From positions 62,001 to 126,000 of the forward strand of contig CAVZUJ010000003.1 in the NCBI GenBank assembly GCA_963778525.1: DNA of 64,000 bases, read 5' to 3'. The notes under the pieces are model-generated. The model worked only from the letters and a program-made list of their open reading frames with translations. It was not told the origin of the DNA and ran no database searches. Of the stretch, positions 27,493 to 36,518 are shown in pieces. The stretch is from Schlegelella_A sp963778525 (GTDB lineage Bacteria; Pseudomonadota; Gammaproteobacteria; Burkholderiales; Burkholderiaceae_C). The position numbers and the translations under genes were made by a program. Position 1 is the first letter of the stretch, and every line of letters starts with the position of its first letter.

Positions 27493-28583
27493 AGCGCGGC
27501 TGGCTGATGGCGAGTCTCGGCCTCGGCGGTCTGATCGCGCTCGCAGCGCTGGCCGGTGGCACCGTCTGCCTCACGTCCGGCTGCAGCACGATCGGCTACT
27601 ACGCGCAGTCGGCCACCGGGCACCTGAATCTCGTCGAAGCGGCCCGGCCGGTCTCGCAGTGGCTGGCCGATCCGGCGACCAGCCCGGAGTTGAAGTCCCG
27701 GCTCGAGCTGGCGCAGCGCATCCGCGACTTCGCCGTCTCCGATCTCGACGAGCCCGACAACGCCAGCTATCGCCGCTATGCCGACCTGAAGCGCAGCGCC
27801 GCGATCTGGAACGTCGTGGCCGCGCCCGAGCTCTCGCTCGAGCCGAAGACCTGGTGCTTCGCGGTCGTCGGCTGCGTCGGCTATCGCGGCTACTACGCCC
27901 GGCCCGACGCCGAGAGCGAGGCCGCGCAACTGCGCCGCGAAGGACTCGACGTCGACGTCTATCCGGTGCCCGCGTATTCCACGCTCGGGCGGCTGCCGCA
28001 ATCGGGCTGGCTCGCCGACCCGCTGCTCAACACCTTCATCGGCTACCCCGAAGGCGACCTGGCCCGCCTCGTCTTCCACGAGCTCGCGCATCAGGTGGCG
28101 TTCGCGCCCGGCGACACCTTGTTCAACGAATCGTTCGCCACCGCGGTGGAGACGCTCGGCACCGAGCGCTGGCTGCGCCTGCGCGCGGGCCCCGAGGCGC
28201 GCGCCGAGTACGCGCGCTCGCAAGCGCGACGCGACGACTTCCGGATGCTGACCGATCGCTATCGCAGCGAATTCCTTGCCCTCTACGCGAGCGCCGAAAG
28301 CGATGCCGCGAAGCGCGCCAGCAAGGCCGCCCTGCTGGCCCGCATGCAGGTCGACTACCAGACGATGAAGGTGCAGCGCTGGAACGACTATGCCGGCTAC
28401 GACGGCTGGTTTGCGCGCGCCAACAATGCCGCTTTCGGCGTGCTCGCGAGCTACACCGGCCTGGTGCCGGCGTTCGAGCGGTTGTTCGAGCGCCAGGGCG
28501 AAGACTTCCCGCGCTTCTATGCGGAAGTCAGGAGGATCGCCGCGTTGCCGCGCGAGCAGCGGCGCGCCGCGCTCAGGAGTTGA
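27489..28583 (+). CDS. Lipoprotein zinc aminopeptidase-like protein (pfam10023 type)
   Basis: Starts at GTG 27489 overlapping the previous stop (GTGA); ATG 27507 is an alternative. A hydrophobic N-terminus ends in a lipobox-like LTSGC, so the mature protein is probably lipid-anchored. The metalloprotease motif HELAHQ is followed by NESFATAVE, giving the HExxH plus downstream E ligands. The segment GYRGYYARPDAE is typical of predicted aminopeptidases of this family. About 364 residues. Coupling to the molybdoenzyme gene may be positional only. Confidence 0.85.
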   Translation: MKRGWLMASLGLGGLIALAALAGGTVCLTSGCSTIGYYAQSATGHLNLVEAARPVSQWLADPATSPELKSRLELAQRIRDFAVSDLDEPDNASYRRYADLKRSAAIWNVVAAPELSLEPKTWCFAVVGCVGYRGYYARPDAESEAAQLRREGLDVDVYPVPAYSTLGRLPQSGWLADPLLNTFIGYPEGDLARLVFHELAHQVAFAPGDTLFNESFATAVETLGTERWLRLRAGPEARAEYARSQARRDDFRMLTDRYRSEFLALYASAESDAAKRASKAALLARMQVDYQTMKVQRWNDYAGYDGWFARANNAAFGVLASYTGLVPAFERLFERQGEDFPRFYAEVRRIAALPREQRRAALRS

Positions 28584-28629
28584 ACGCGGTTGCACTGGAA
28601 CCGTTCACCGCACAAAAGGGCACACGGAC

Positions 28630-28953
28630 ATGGCCGACATCCACATCCACCGCGACCACCAACTCGGCCTGGCGAAGGCGCGCAAGATGGCCTGGCAATG
28701 GGCCGAGGCGGTCGAAGAGAAATTCGGCATGGAGTGCACGGTGATCGAAGGCGCGGACAGCGACGTGGTCGAGTTCACTCGTGCCGGCGTCGAGGGACAG
28801 CTGATCGTCGCCGCCGATTCCTTCGAGCTCACGGCCCGGCTCGGCCTCCTGATCGGCGCGTTTCGTGGCCGCATCGAAGCGGAGATCGAGCAGAACCTCG
28901 ACAAGCTCCTCGCCGCGACAACGAAGAGGTCCAAGGCCAGGAAGAAGCCCTGA
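28630..28953 (+). CDS. Polyhydroxyalkanoic acid system family protein
   Basis: A 107-residue protein starting ADIHIHRDHQLGLAKAR and containing MECTVIEG, FELTARLGLLIGAFRGRIEAEIE. This matches the short PHA-system (PHA granule region) family found beside polyhydroxyalkanoate genes. The role is not settled; granule-associated or regulatory functions are assumed. The basic tail (KRSKARKKP) may bind nucleic acid or a surface. No PHA synthase lies in this window, but two acyl-lipid genes follow at once. Confidence 0.85.
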   Translation: MADIHIHRDHQLGLAKARKMAWQWAEAVEEKFGMECTVIEGADSDVVEFTRAGVEGQLIVAADSFELTARLGLLIGAFRGRIEAEIEQNLDKLLAATTKRSKARKKP

Positions 28954-28974
28954 GCCGGGGCGGCCGCCCTCAGC

Positions 28975-29229
28975 TCATTTCAGCGACTCGACCAGCTCGA
29001 CGTATTCCTGCATCGCTTCGTCGGCGGTCTTGCCCTTGAGGCCGTTCCAGGCATCCCACTTGGCACGCCCGACCATGTCGCCGAAGCCCGGCCGCTTGCC
29101 GTCGGCGTCGCCGCCCGAGGCCTGCTTGTAGAGCGCATACATCTTCAGCAGGGTCATGTTGTCGGGCTTCTCGGGCAGGCTCTTCGAATCCGCGACTGCC
29201 TGCTCGAACTGAGTCTTGAGATCTGCCAT
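28975..29229 (-). CDS. Acyl-CoA-binding protein
   Basis: An 84-residue ACBP, the usual length for the four-helix single-domain family. Key blocks are FEQAVADSKSLPEKPDNMTLLKMYALYKQASGGD and WDAWNGLKGKTADEAMQEYVELV in part, including the family Lys, Tyr and Trp positions that hold the acyl-CoA. It buffers and delivers long-chain acyl-CoA in the cytosol. ACBP is common in eukaryotes and patchy in bacteria. It diverges from a WS/DGAT gene, which consumes acyl-CoA. Confidence 0.92.
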   Translation of the reverse strand: MADLKTQFEQAVADSKSLPEKPDNMTLLKMYALYKQASGGDADGKRPGFGDMVGRAKWDAWNGLKGKTADEAMQEYVELVESLK

Positions 29230-29326
29230 CGTTGTCTTTCGAAGTCTCGGGATCGGGTGAAGTCGCGATTGACGGCACCGATGTTACCCAGCATCTTCAC
29301 TGCCCTTTCTCCCTCGGCCCCGGACC

Positions 29327-30781
29327 ATGCCTTTCGCCGCTCGTGAGCGCATGTCGCGCGTCGACACCGCATGGCTGCGCATGGACAACGACGTCAACCT
29401 GATGATGATCGTCGGCGTCTGGCTGCTGCACCCGAAGGTCTCGTACGCGCAGCTCTGCCGCCGCGTCGCGGACAAGCTGCTGAAGTACGAGCGCTTTCGC
29501 CAGCGGGTCTCGCGCGATGCGGCCGGCGCGACCTGGGTCGAGGACGACGATTTCGACATCCATCGCCATGTCGTGCGGGAAAAGCTGGCCCGCGCCAAGG
29601 GCCGGAGCGAGCGCGAGACCTTGCAGGCCCGCGTCGGTGAGCTGGCGACAACGCCGCTCGACGCCGCCCGGCCGCTCTGGCAGTTCCACCTGATCGAGAG
29701 CTACGACGGCGGCAGCGCCCTCATCGCCCGCATCCATCACTGCATCGGCGACGGCATCGCGCTGATCTCGGTGATGATGACGATCACCGACGGCGGCAAC
29801 GATCCGCCGAGCCGCAAGCGCCCTGCGCCGGCGACGGGCGAGGAGGGCGACTGGCTGGCCGACGCGGTGCTCAAGCCGCTCGGCGGCCTGTCGACGAAAG
29901 CGGCCGGCGTCGTCGAGGCGAGCATCGCCCGCGCCCTCGACGCGCTCGCCGATCCGCAGCAAGGCCTGGCCAGCTCCGTCGACGGTGCACGCACCGCCGG
30001 CAGGGTGCTGGGCGACGTCGCCGCGATGGCGATGATGGCCGACGATTCGCCGACCTTGCTCAAGGGCAAGCCGACCGGCAAGAAGCGGGTCGCCTGGGGC
30101 GAGCCGATCGCGCTCGACCAGGTGAAGGCGATCGGCAAGGCACTCGGCTGCTCGATCAACGACGTGCTGCTGGCCAGCGTCTCGGGTGCGATCGGCGACT
30201 GGCTGCTGGCGCAGGGCGACGACCCCGCGGGCAAGGAGATCCGGGCCATGGTGCCGGTGAACCTGCGTCCGCTCGAGGAGGCCTGGAAGCTCGGCAACCG
30301 CTTCGGCCTGGCGCCCCTGGTGCTGCCGATCGGCATCGCCAATCCGGTGGCGCGGGTCTTCGCGGTGCGTGCGCGCATGGCGGCATTGAAGGCGAGCTAT
30401 CAGCCGCTGCTCGCCTTCGCGGTGCTGGCGGTCGCCGGCCAGATGGCCAAGCCGGTGCAGGACCTGATCCTCGGCCTGTTCGCGAAGAAGGCCACCGCGG
30501 TGATGACGAACGTGCCCGGCCCTGCCGTGCCGCTGAAGTTCTGCGGCGCGACGCTGAAGCAGACCATGTTCTGGGTGCCGGCCTCGGGCGACATCGGCGT
30601 CGGCGTCAGCATCCTGTCGTACGGTGGCGGCGTGCAGTTCGGCCTGATCACCGACGAGGCCTTGTGCCCGGACCCGCAGGCCATCGTCGATGCCTTCGAG
30701 CCGCAGTTCGAAAAGCTCCTGCTGCTGGCCATGATGCTGCCCTGGGAAAGTGCCGTACGCGCTACTCGCGCGCTTGACTAG
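29327..30781 (+). CDS. Wax ester synthase/diacylglycerol acyltransferase (WS/DGAT)
   Basis: A 484-residue bifunctional acyltransferase. The catalytic HHxxxDG motif is HHCIGDG, following SYDGGSALIARI; the N-terminus has the family block SRVDTAWLRMDNDVNLM. Later blocks include CSINDVLLASVSGAIG, MVPVNLRPL and TNVPGPAVPLKF, all typical. It esterifies acyl-CoA with fatty alcohols or diacylglycerol, making storage wax esters or triacylglycerol at the membrane. Its divergent neighbour encodes acyl-CoA-binding protein. ATG 29327 is used; ATG 29351 is possible. Confidence 0.92.
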   Translation: MPFAARERMSRVDTAWLRMDNDVNLMMIVGVWLLHPKVSYAQLCRRVADKLLKYERFRQRVSRDAAGATWVEDDDFDIHRHVVREKLARAKGRSERETLQARVGELATTPLDAARPLWQFHLIESYDGGSALIARIHHCIGDGIALISVMMTITDGGNDPPSRKRPAPATGEEGDWLADAVLKPLGGLSTKAAGVVEASIARALDALADPQQGLASSVDGARTAGRVLGDVAAMAMMADDSPTLLKGKPTGKKRVAWGEPIALDQVKAIGKALGCSINDVLLASVSGAIGDWLLAQGDDPAGKEIRAMVPVNLRPLEEAWKLGNRFGLAPLVLPIGIANPVARVFAVRARMAALKASYQPLLAFAVLAVAGQMAKPVQDLILGLFAKKATAVMTNVPGPAVPLKFCGATLKQTMFWVPASGDIGVGVSILSYGGGVQFGLITDEALCPDPQAIVDAFEPQFEKLLLLAMMLPWESAVRATRALD

Positions 30782-30824
30782 ACTGGCTTCGCCCTGTTCC
30801 CGCATCCCTTCGAAAGCGTTCGCC

Positions 30825-32027
30825 ATGTCCATCCGTTTCGCCAGTCTGTCGGCCGTCGTTCTCGCGCTCGGCGTGGCCGCCCCCGCCCTCGCCCAGGAAG
30901 TCGTTCTCGGCGCCTCGGTGCAGCTCACCGGCCCGGTCGCCAACACCGGCCGCTACTACCGCGATGCCTACCAGATTCGCCATCGACAAGATCAACGCCG
31001 CCGGCGGCGCCAAGGTCGGCGGCCAGCAGATGAAGCTCGCCCTCAAGCTCTACGACAACCAGTCCGACGTCAACCTGAGCGTGCGCCAGTACACCCAGCT
31101 CGTCTCGCAGGACAAGGTCAACCTCCTGCTCGGGCCCTTCGCCAGCAACTTCGCCCTGGCCGACTCGGCCGTCTCCGAGAAGTACGAGGTGCCCATGGTC
31201 CAGGGCGGGGGTGCCTCCGATCAGATCTTCGCGCGCGGCTTCAAGTACATCTTCGGCACCCTGGCCCCGGCCAGCAACTACTTCGGCAGCACCATCGAGC
31301 ATGCTGAAGCAACTCAAGCCCGTGCCCAAGACCGTGGCGCTGCTCTACGCCGACGACGCCTTCGACGTCTCGGTGGCCGACGGCACCCGGCCCAAGCTGA
31401 AGGCCGCCGGCTTCGACACCGTGATCGACGAGCGCTACAGCACCAATGCCACCGACTTCAATTCGCTGCTCTCGCAGATCAAGAGCAAGAACGCCGACGT
31501 CGTGCTGGTGGCCGGCCACGAGACCGAGATCCTCAACTTCGTGCGCCAGGCCAAGAGCCTGGCGGCGGCGCCCAAGCTCTACTCCTTCACGGTCGGTGTG
31601 CCGAGCGAGGACTTTCGCAAGGCGCTCGGCAAGGACGCCGACTACGCCTACGGCATGACCGCCTGGCTGCCCTCGGCCGCGTTGAAGGACCGCTGGTTCG
31701 GCGACGCCGAGAAGTTCGCCAACGAATACAAGGCCAAGTTCGGCTACGAGCCCGACTATCACGCGGCCTCGGGTGCGGCCGACGTCGAGGCGATCGTCGA
31801 TGGCCATGGAAGCAGCCGGCAGCGCCGATCCGAAAAAGGTGCGCGAAGCGCTGGCCAAGATCAAGTTCGACAGCCTCTACGGCCCGATCGCCTTCGACGC
31901 GCACGGCCAGATCGATCTGCCGCAGGTGGTGATCCAGGTCCAGGGCACGGAGCTGGCCGAGATCTTCGGCGCCAAGGGCTTCGTCAAGCAGCCGAAGTAC
32001 CCGATGCCGGCCTGGAGCGCGCGCTGA
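30825..32027 (+). CDS. Branched-chain amino acid-type ABC importer binding protein (three frameshifts)
   Basis: ATG 30825 begins a signal peptide ending AAPALA-QEVVLG. The rest is the LivJ-type two-lobe receptor: ASVQLTGPVANTG, AIDKINAAGGAKVGGQ, DQIFARGFKYIFGTLAP, VALLYADDAFD and a C-terminal AFDAHGQIDLPQVVIQVQ. One-base insertions near 30974, 31302 and 31800 split the frame, each with similarity continuing at once in the next frame. The expected protein is about 400 residues. It leads a complete livHMGF-like set. Ligand may be an amino acid, amide or aromatic acid. Confidence 0.85.
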
Positions 32028-32068
32028 TCGGTCGCCGCTAGCCTTCGCGCGAGCTCCGGGACACACGA

Positions 32069-32939
32069 ATGGATCTGCTCGCGCAAATTCTCGTCAACGG
32101 CATCCTGCTCGGCGGTCTGTACGCCGTGATGGCGCTCGGCCTGGCGCTGGTCTGGGGCGTGCTGAACATCGTCAACCTGGCGCATGGTGCCTTCATCATG
32201 CTGGGCGCCTATGCGTCGTGGTACCTCTATCACCGACGCGCACATCGACCCGTTCCTCGGCGCTGCCGATCACCGCCGTCGTGATGTTCGTGCTTCGGCT
32301 ACCTGCTGCAACGCGGCTTGCTGAACCTGGTCGTGCGGGCGCCGATGTTCAACACGCTGCTCATCACCTTCGGACTCGAGGTGGTGCTCACCTACTGCGC
32401 GCAGATCGCCTTCTCGGCCGACTTCCGCACCATCAATCCGCCCTATGCCGGCAACAGCTGGCAGCATCGGCCCGGTGACCCTGCCGGTGGCGCGCACGGC
32501 AGCGTTCGCGGTCGCGATCGTGCTCACGCTCGGCATGTGGCTGTTCCTCCTGCATTCGCGCCTGGGTCGGGCGATCCGCGCGACGGCGCAGAACCTGGTG
32601 GCGGCCCGCCTCTACGGCGTCGAGCCGCGCCACCTCTATGCGATGACCTTCGGCCTGGGCATCGGCGCTGGCGGCCGCGGCCGGCGGCCTCTACGGCACC
32701 GTCTCGCAGATCAACCCCTACATCGGCGCCTCGCTCACCGCCAAGTCGTTCGCGATCTCGATCATCGGCGGCCTCGACAACCCGCTCGGCGTCGATCGTC
32801 GGCGGCCTCTTCCTCGGCGTCGTGGAGTCGCTGACGACGCTCTACATCGGCCCGACCTTCGCCGATGTCGCCAGCTTCGGCATCCTGCTGCTGGTGCTGA
32901 TCGTGCGGCCGAGCGGCCTGCTCGGGCCGCACCGCGTGA
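32069..32939 (+). CDS. livH: Branched-chain amino acid-type ABC permease, LivH (many frameshifts)
   Basis: Starts MDLLAQILVNGILLGGLYAVMAL at ATG 32069. LivH blocks continue through several frames: WGVLNIVNLAHGAFIMLGAY, NTLLITFGLEVVL, RAIRATAQNLVAARLYGV, AISIIGGLDNPLG and the C-terminal RPSGLLG. I place one-base insertions near 32231, 32268, 32298, 32460, 32670 and 32797. A further extra G near 32930 hides the likely stop TGA 32937-32939, which overlaps the start of the next gene (GTGA). As written, the end of livH reads straight into livM. A permease half of the importer. Confidence 0.8.
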
Positions 32940-33906
32940 GGCCGGCTGACATCACGCGCTTCGATCCGCTTTTCATCGTCGTGGCGCTCGCGCTGCTCGC
33001 GGCCGCTGCCCTGGTTCGGCTCCGATTCGCTGATCCAGTTCGGCATCAACACGCTTGCTGCTCGCGGTGCTGGCGCAAGGCTGGAACATCATCGGCGGCT
33101 ACACCGGCTACGCCTCGTTCGGCAACTCCGTCTTCTACGGCCTGGGCAGCTACGGCGTCGCCATCGCCATGGTGCAGTGGCACCTGCCTTTTGCGGTCGG
33201 CCTCGGGCTGGGCGTTGTCCTCGGCCATCGTCTTCGCCTGCTCGCTCGGCGTGGCCGTATTGCGCCTGAAGGGCCACTACTTCGCGATCGCCACGCTGGC
33301 GCTGGCGCAGGTGATGGCGGCGATCGTCTCCAACGTCAAGCTGGCCGGCCAGAACGTCGGCCTGGTTCTGCCGCCGCTCAACAACGACCGTCTGTTCTAC
33401 GAGCTGGCGCTCGGCCTGCTGGTGCTGGCCACGCTGACGATCTTCTGGCTGACGCGCAGCCGCTTCGGCTTCGGCCTGATCGCGATCCGCGAGAACGAGG
33501 AGGGCGCCGCGGTGATGGGCGTCAACACCGACGCTCTACAAGGTGATGGCCTTCACGCTCGCCGGCATCTTCAGCGCCCTGGCCGGCGGCATCCACGCCT
33601 ACTGGATCACCTTCCTCGACCCCGACGAGCGCCTTCGACATCAGCCTGAACGTGAAGATGATCATCATGGCCGTGTTCGGCGGGCCCGGGCACGGTCCTC
33701 GGGCCGATCGTCGGCGCGTTCTCGCTCTCGGCGGTGTCCGAGATCCTGTCGAGCGAAGTGACGAGCATCGCCGGCCTCTTCTTCGGCGTCGGTGATCGTG
33801 GCCGCCATCGTGCTGATGCCGCGCGGCCTGGCCGACATCGTGCGCAACGTGCGCGAAGACCGGCTGGCGCTACTTCAAGCAGAACATCCGCGCGCATCGG
33901 CTATGA
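32936..33906 (+). CDS. livM: Branched-chain amino acid-type ABC permease, LivM (many frameshifts)
   Basis: Likely start GTG 32936. LivM character is clear in pieces: GWNIIGGYTGYASFGNSVFYGLGSY in part, RLKGHYFAIATLALAQ, FGFGLIAIRENEEGA, GIFSALAGGIHAYW, VFGGPGTVLGP and FFGVVIVAAIVLMPRGL. Indels near 33010, 33055, 33220, 33535, 33632, 33688, 33793 and 33870 break the frame. The natural end CGGCTATGA at 33906 overlaps the ATPase start by ATGA. It is the second membrane subunit of the liv-type importer. I treat it as intact apart from consensus errors. Confidence 0.8.
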
Positions 33907-34647
33907 GCCGCGCATGCCTCGAGGTCCAGCACGCGACGCGCCGCGTTCGCCGGCCTGGTTGCCGTGAACGACGTGAGCTTCACGCTCGCAGCCGGCGAGA
34001 TCCTCGGCCTGATCGGCCCGAACGGCGCCGGCAAGACGACGCTGATCAGCCTGATCAGCGGCACGCTTGGCGCCGAGCGAGGGCGAGGTGCTGTTCCAGG
34101 GCGAGACGATCACCAGACGTGCCGGCCTTATCGGCGCGCCCGGCTGGGCATCGGCCGCACCTTCCAGATCATGCGGCCGTTCCCGGGCCTCTCGGTGCTC
34201 GACAACGTCGCGGTCGGCGCGCTCTTCGGGCGCGGCGGCGGCCAGCCCAAGCTGGCAATGGCGCGCGAGCAGGCGCGCGCCTGCCTCGACTTCGTCGGAC
34301 TCGGCCGCAACGTCGCGACCAGCGTGCCGACGAGCTCGGCGGGCCCGGGCCGCAAGCGCCTCGAGCTGGCCAAGGCGCTGGCGATGCAGCCCAAGGTGCT
34401 GCTCTGCGACGAGGTCATGGCCGGCCTCAACCATGTCGAGATCGAGGAAGTGATCGAGGTCATCCGCAAGGTCCGCGACCAGGGCATCAGCGTGCTGGTG
34501 ATCGAGCACGTGATCAAGGCGATCAAGAGCCTGTCGGACCGGCTGCTGGTGCTTCATCACGGCGAGAAGATCGCCGATGGCGTGCCTTCGGAAGTGCTCG
34601 AGAACGCGACGGTGGTCGAGGCCTATCTCGGCAAGAGGCGGGCATGA
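33903..34647 (+). CDS. livG: Branched-chain amino acid-type ABC ATPase, LivG (frameshifts near the start)
   Basis: ATG 33903 overlaps livM (ATGA). After indels near 33947, 34065 and 34115 the frame is clean: Walker A GPNGAGKTT, RLGIGRTFQIMRPFPGLSVL, signature region AGPGRKRLELAKAL, Walker B KVLLCDEVMAGLNHVE, H-loop VIEHV and GEKIADGVPSEV. The signature lacks the usual LSGGQ; related LivG subgroups have LTxxGRKRLE here, and the few residues before it may also be shifted. It ends with ATGA overlap into livF. Confidence 0.85.
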
Positions 34648-35378
34648 GCGCCGTCGCGGCCGATCGAACCCCGCTGCTCGAGCGTCGACAAGCTGAGCGC
34701 CGGCTACGGCGAGATGCTGGCCCTGCACGAGGCCTCGCTCGAGATCTATCCGGCCGAGATCGTGGCCCTCGTCGGCAGCAACGGCGCCGGCAAGACGACG
34801 CTGCTGCGCGCGCTTTCGCGCGTGATCCGCAGCACGGGCAGCATCAGCTTCGACGGCCGCGAGCATCGCCGGCCTCACGCCCGACGAGGTCGTTCGGCCT
34901 CGGTCTGGTCCAGGTGCCCGAGGGCCGCCAGCTCTTCGATCGCATGACCGTGCAGGACAACCTGCTGATGGGTGCCTATCGGCGCCACGACAAGGCCGCC
35001 GTGACGCGCGACCTCGACCGCATGTTCACGATGTTCCCGCGCCTGTCCGAACGTGCGCGCCAGCTTGCCGGCAGCATGTCGGGCGGCGAGCAGCAGATGT
35101 GCGCGATGGCGCGCGCCCTGATGGCCGCGCCGCGGCTGATGATGGTCGACGAGATGAGCCTCGGCCTGGCGCCGGTGGTGGTCGAGCAGCTGATGGGCGT
35201 GCTCGCCGAGATTCGCGGCCAGGGCGTGACGGTGCTGCTCGTGGAGCAGGACGTGCAGCTCGCGCTTTCCGGCGCCGACCGCGGCTACGTGCTCGAGACC
35301 GGCCGCATCGTGCACAGCGGGCCGGCGAGCGTGCTGATCGACGATCCGGCGGTGAGGCAGGCGTACCTCGGGCTGTAG
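34644..35378 (+). CDS. livF: Branched-chain amino acid-type ABC ATPase, LivF (three frameshifts)
   Basis: ATG 34644 overlaps livG. An extra C near 34684 and two extra bases near 34864 and 34897 break the first third; the remainder is clean. Walker A GSNGAGKTT, VQVPEGRQLFDRMTV (the LivF hallmark), signature MSGGEQQMCAMARAL, Walker B RLMMVDEMSLGLAP and H-loop LLVEQD are all present. About 244 residues. It is the last gene of the importer operon; no transport-linked enzyme follows directly. Confidence 0.87.
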   Translation: MSAVAADRTPLLERRQAERRLRRDAGPARGLARDLSGRDRGPRRQQRRRQDDAAARAFARDPQHGQHQLRRPRASPASRPTRSFGLGLVQVPEGRQLFDRMTVQDNLLMGAYRRHDKAAVTRDLDRMFTMFPRLSERARQLAGSMSGGEQQMCAMARALMAAPRLMMVDEMSLGLAPVVVEQLMGVLAEIRGQGVTVLLVEQDVQLALSGADRGYVLETGRIVHSGPASVLIDDPAVRQAYLGL

Positions 35379-35459
35379 GAGAGCCTTCACGGGACTGAGC
35401 TGGCGCTCGAAGGGCGTTTGGAGCTCGGAGCGCGAGCATCGCGGCGGGTCGCTGTGTTG

Positions 35460-35666
35460 CGTTCATGTCCCCCGGCGACCGCCTGCGGCGCTCGCCTCCT
35501 CCTTTACTTCACTCCACACAGCGACCCACCGCGACGCTCGTGCCAGCGCACAGTCGCTCTTCCGAAGAGGCCCACTGCCGGCCCTGCGAGGGCGTCGGGT
35601 GACCGGCGCAGTGAAGTAAAGGAGGAGGCGCCTGCCTTCAGGCGGGCGCCGGGGGACATGAACGGA
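35460..35666. repeat. Large imperfect palindrome (~200 bp) in a 342-bp gene-free gap
   Basis: The outer arms 35460-35513 and 35610-35662 are nearly perfect inverted copies: GTTCATGTCCCCCGGCG pairs with CGCCGGGGGACATGAAC, and CCTCCTCCTTTACTTCACT with AGTGAAGTAAAGGAGG. Similarity continues inward with gaps (GCGACGCTCG against CGAGGGCGTC) to a central hairpin CTCTTC-C-GAAGAG at 35557-35569, close to the midpoint. It lies after livF and before the convergent TPR-like gene. It may be a dispersed palindromic intergenic element or a very large bidirectional hairpin. No coding region is supported in 35379-35720. Confidence 0.8.
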
Positions 35667-35720
35667 GCCGGTCGCCCGATGGCCTCGGCATCGCTCGGTC
35701 CCTGCTGCCCATCCTCGAAC

Positions 35721-36506
35721 TCAGTCCTCGAGCTCGGCCTTCGCCATCTCCACGTCCAGCCGCTCCATCGCATCGAGCGGCACGGTCGCCGCTGCGTCTT
35801 CGTAGAGCTTCGTCGCTTCCTTCATCCGCTTTTCGCCTTCGAGCATGACCAGGCCGTTCGCGTATTCGATCATCGCGATCGCCGAGCCCGGATTGAGCTT
35901 CAGGGCGGTCTTGTAGTTGGCCAGGCCGGCGTCCTTGCTGGCGCCCTGCGTGCGGCCGAGCAGCGAGCCGACCTTGTCGATGATCTCGGCGTGGAAGGCG
36001 CCGAGGGCGATGTGCGCGTCGGCGTGCTTGGGCGAAAGCCGGATCGTCGTCTCGAGCGCGCTCTTCACCTTCGTGCCCAGGCCCTGCGAGAGCGCCTTGG
36101 CGATCGAGATGCCCTGGCTGTAGCGGCCGAGCGCGTAGGCCATGCAGTAGTGCGCGTTGGCGTCCTTGGGGTCTTCGCGGGTGCGCGCCTCGGCGCGCTC
36201 GGCCACCTCGTGCAGGAGGGCGAGCTTGGTCTTCTCGCTGGCCTCGAGGTAGGTGGCGTAGATCGCCTGCGACTTGTTGGCCACCGTCATGCCGGCGCCG
36301 GCGCCGGCGGCATGGGCCTTCAGGCCGGCCTCGGTCGCCTTCTGGAACTGGCCGGCGTGAAAGAGCGCCCAGGCGGCGAGCACGGCCTCGTCCTTCGGCA
36401 GCGGCTCGGCATCGCCGGTGTGCAGGCGGGCCCACTTCTTCTTCAGCGCCGCCGTGTCGTAGACGTAGGCATCGCTGGCATGGGGGAAGGCGGTCCACTT
36501 GGCCAT
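35721..36506 (-). CDS. Tetratricopeptide-repeat-like protein
   Basis: ATG 36506 is chosen because GAGGA stands 9 bases before it; ATG 36512 is two codons earlier but too close. The 261-residue protein has no signal peptide. Helix pairs with TPR character recur: AAWALFHAGQFQKATEAGLKAH, ANAHYCMAYALGRYSQG, ADAHIALGAFHAEII and AIAMIEYANGLVMLEG. Such repeats mediate protein contacts. Function unknown. It follows the TetR gene by 12 bases on the same strand, so the two are probably cotranscribed. Confidence 0.75.
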   Translation of the reverse strand: MAKWTAFPHASDAYVYDTAALKKKWARLHTGDAEPLPKDEAVLAAWALFHAGQFQKATEAGLKAHAAGAGAGMTVANKSQAIYATYLEASEKTKLALLHEVAERAEARTREDPKDANAHYCMAYALGRYSQGISIAKALSQGLGTKVKSALETTIRLSPKHADAHIALGAFHAEIIDKVGSLLGRTQGASKDAGLANYKTALKLNPGSAIAMIEYANGLVMLEGEKRMKEATKLYEDAAATVPLDAMERLDVEMAKAELED

Positions 36507-36518
36507 GGTCATCGGTCC

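Noticed and set aside
32318..33649. LivH-LivM fusion protein
   Set aside because: The join depends on one extra G near 32930; without it livH ends RPSGLLGRTA and overlaps livM by GTGA, the normal arrangement.
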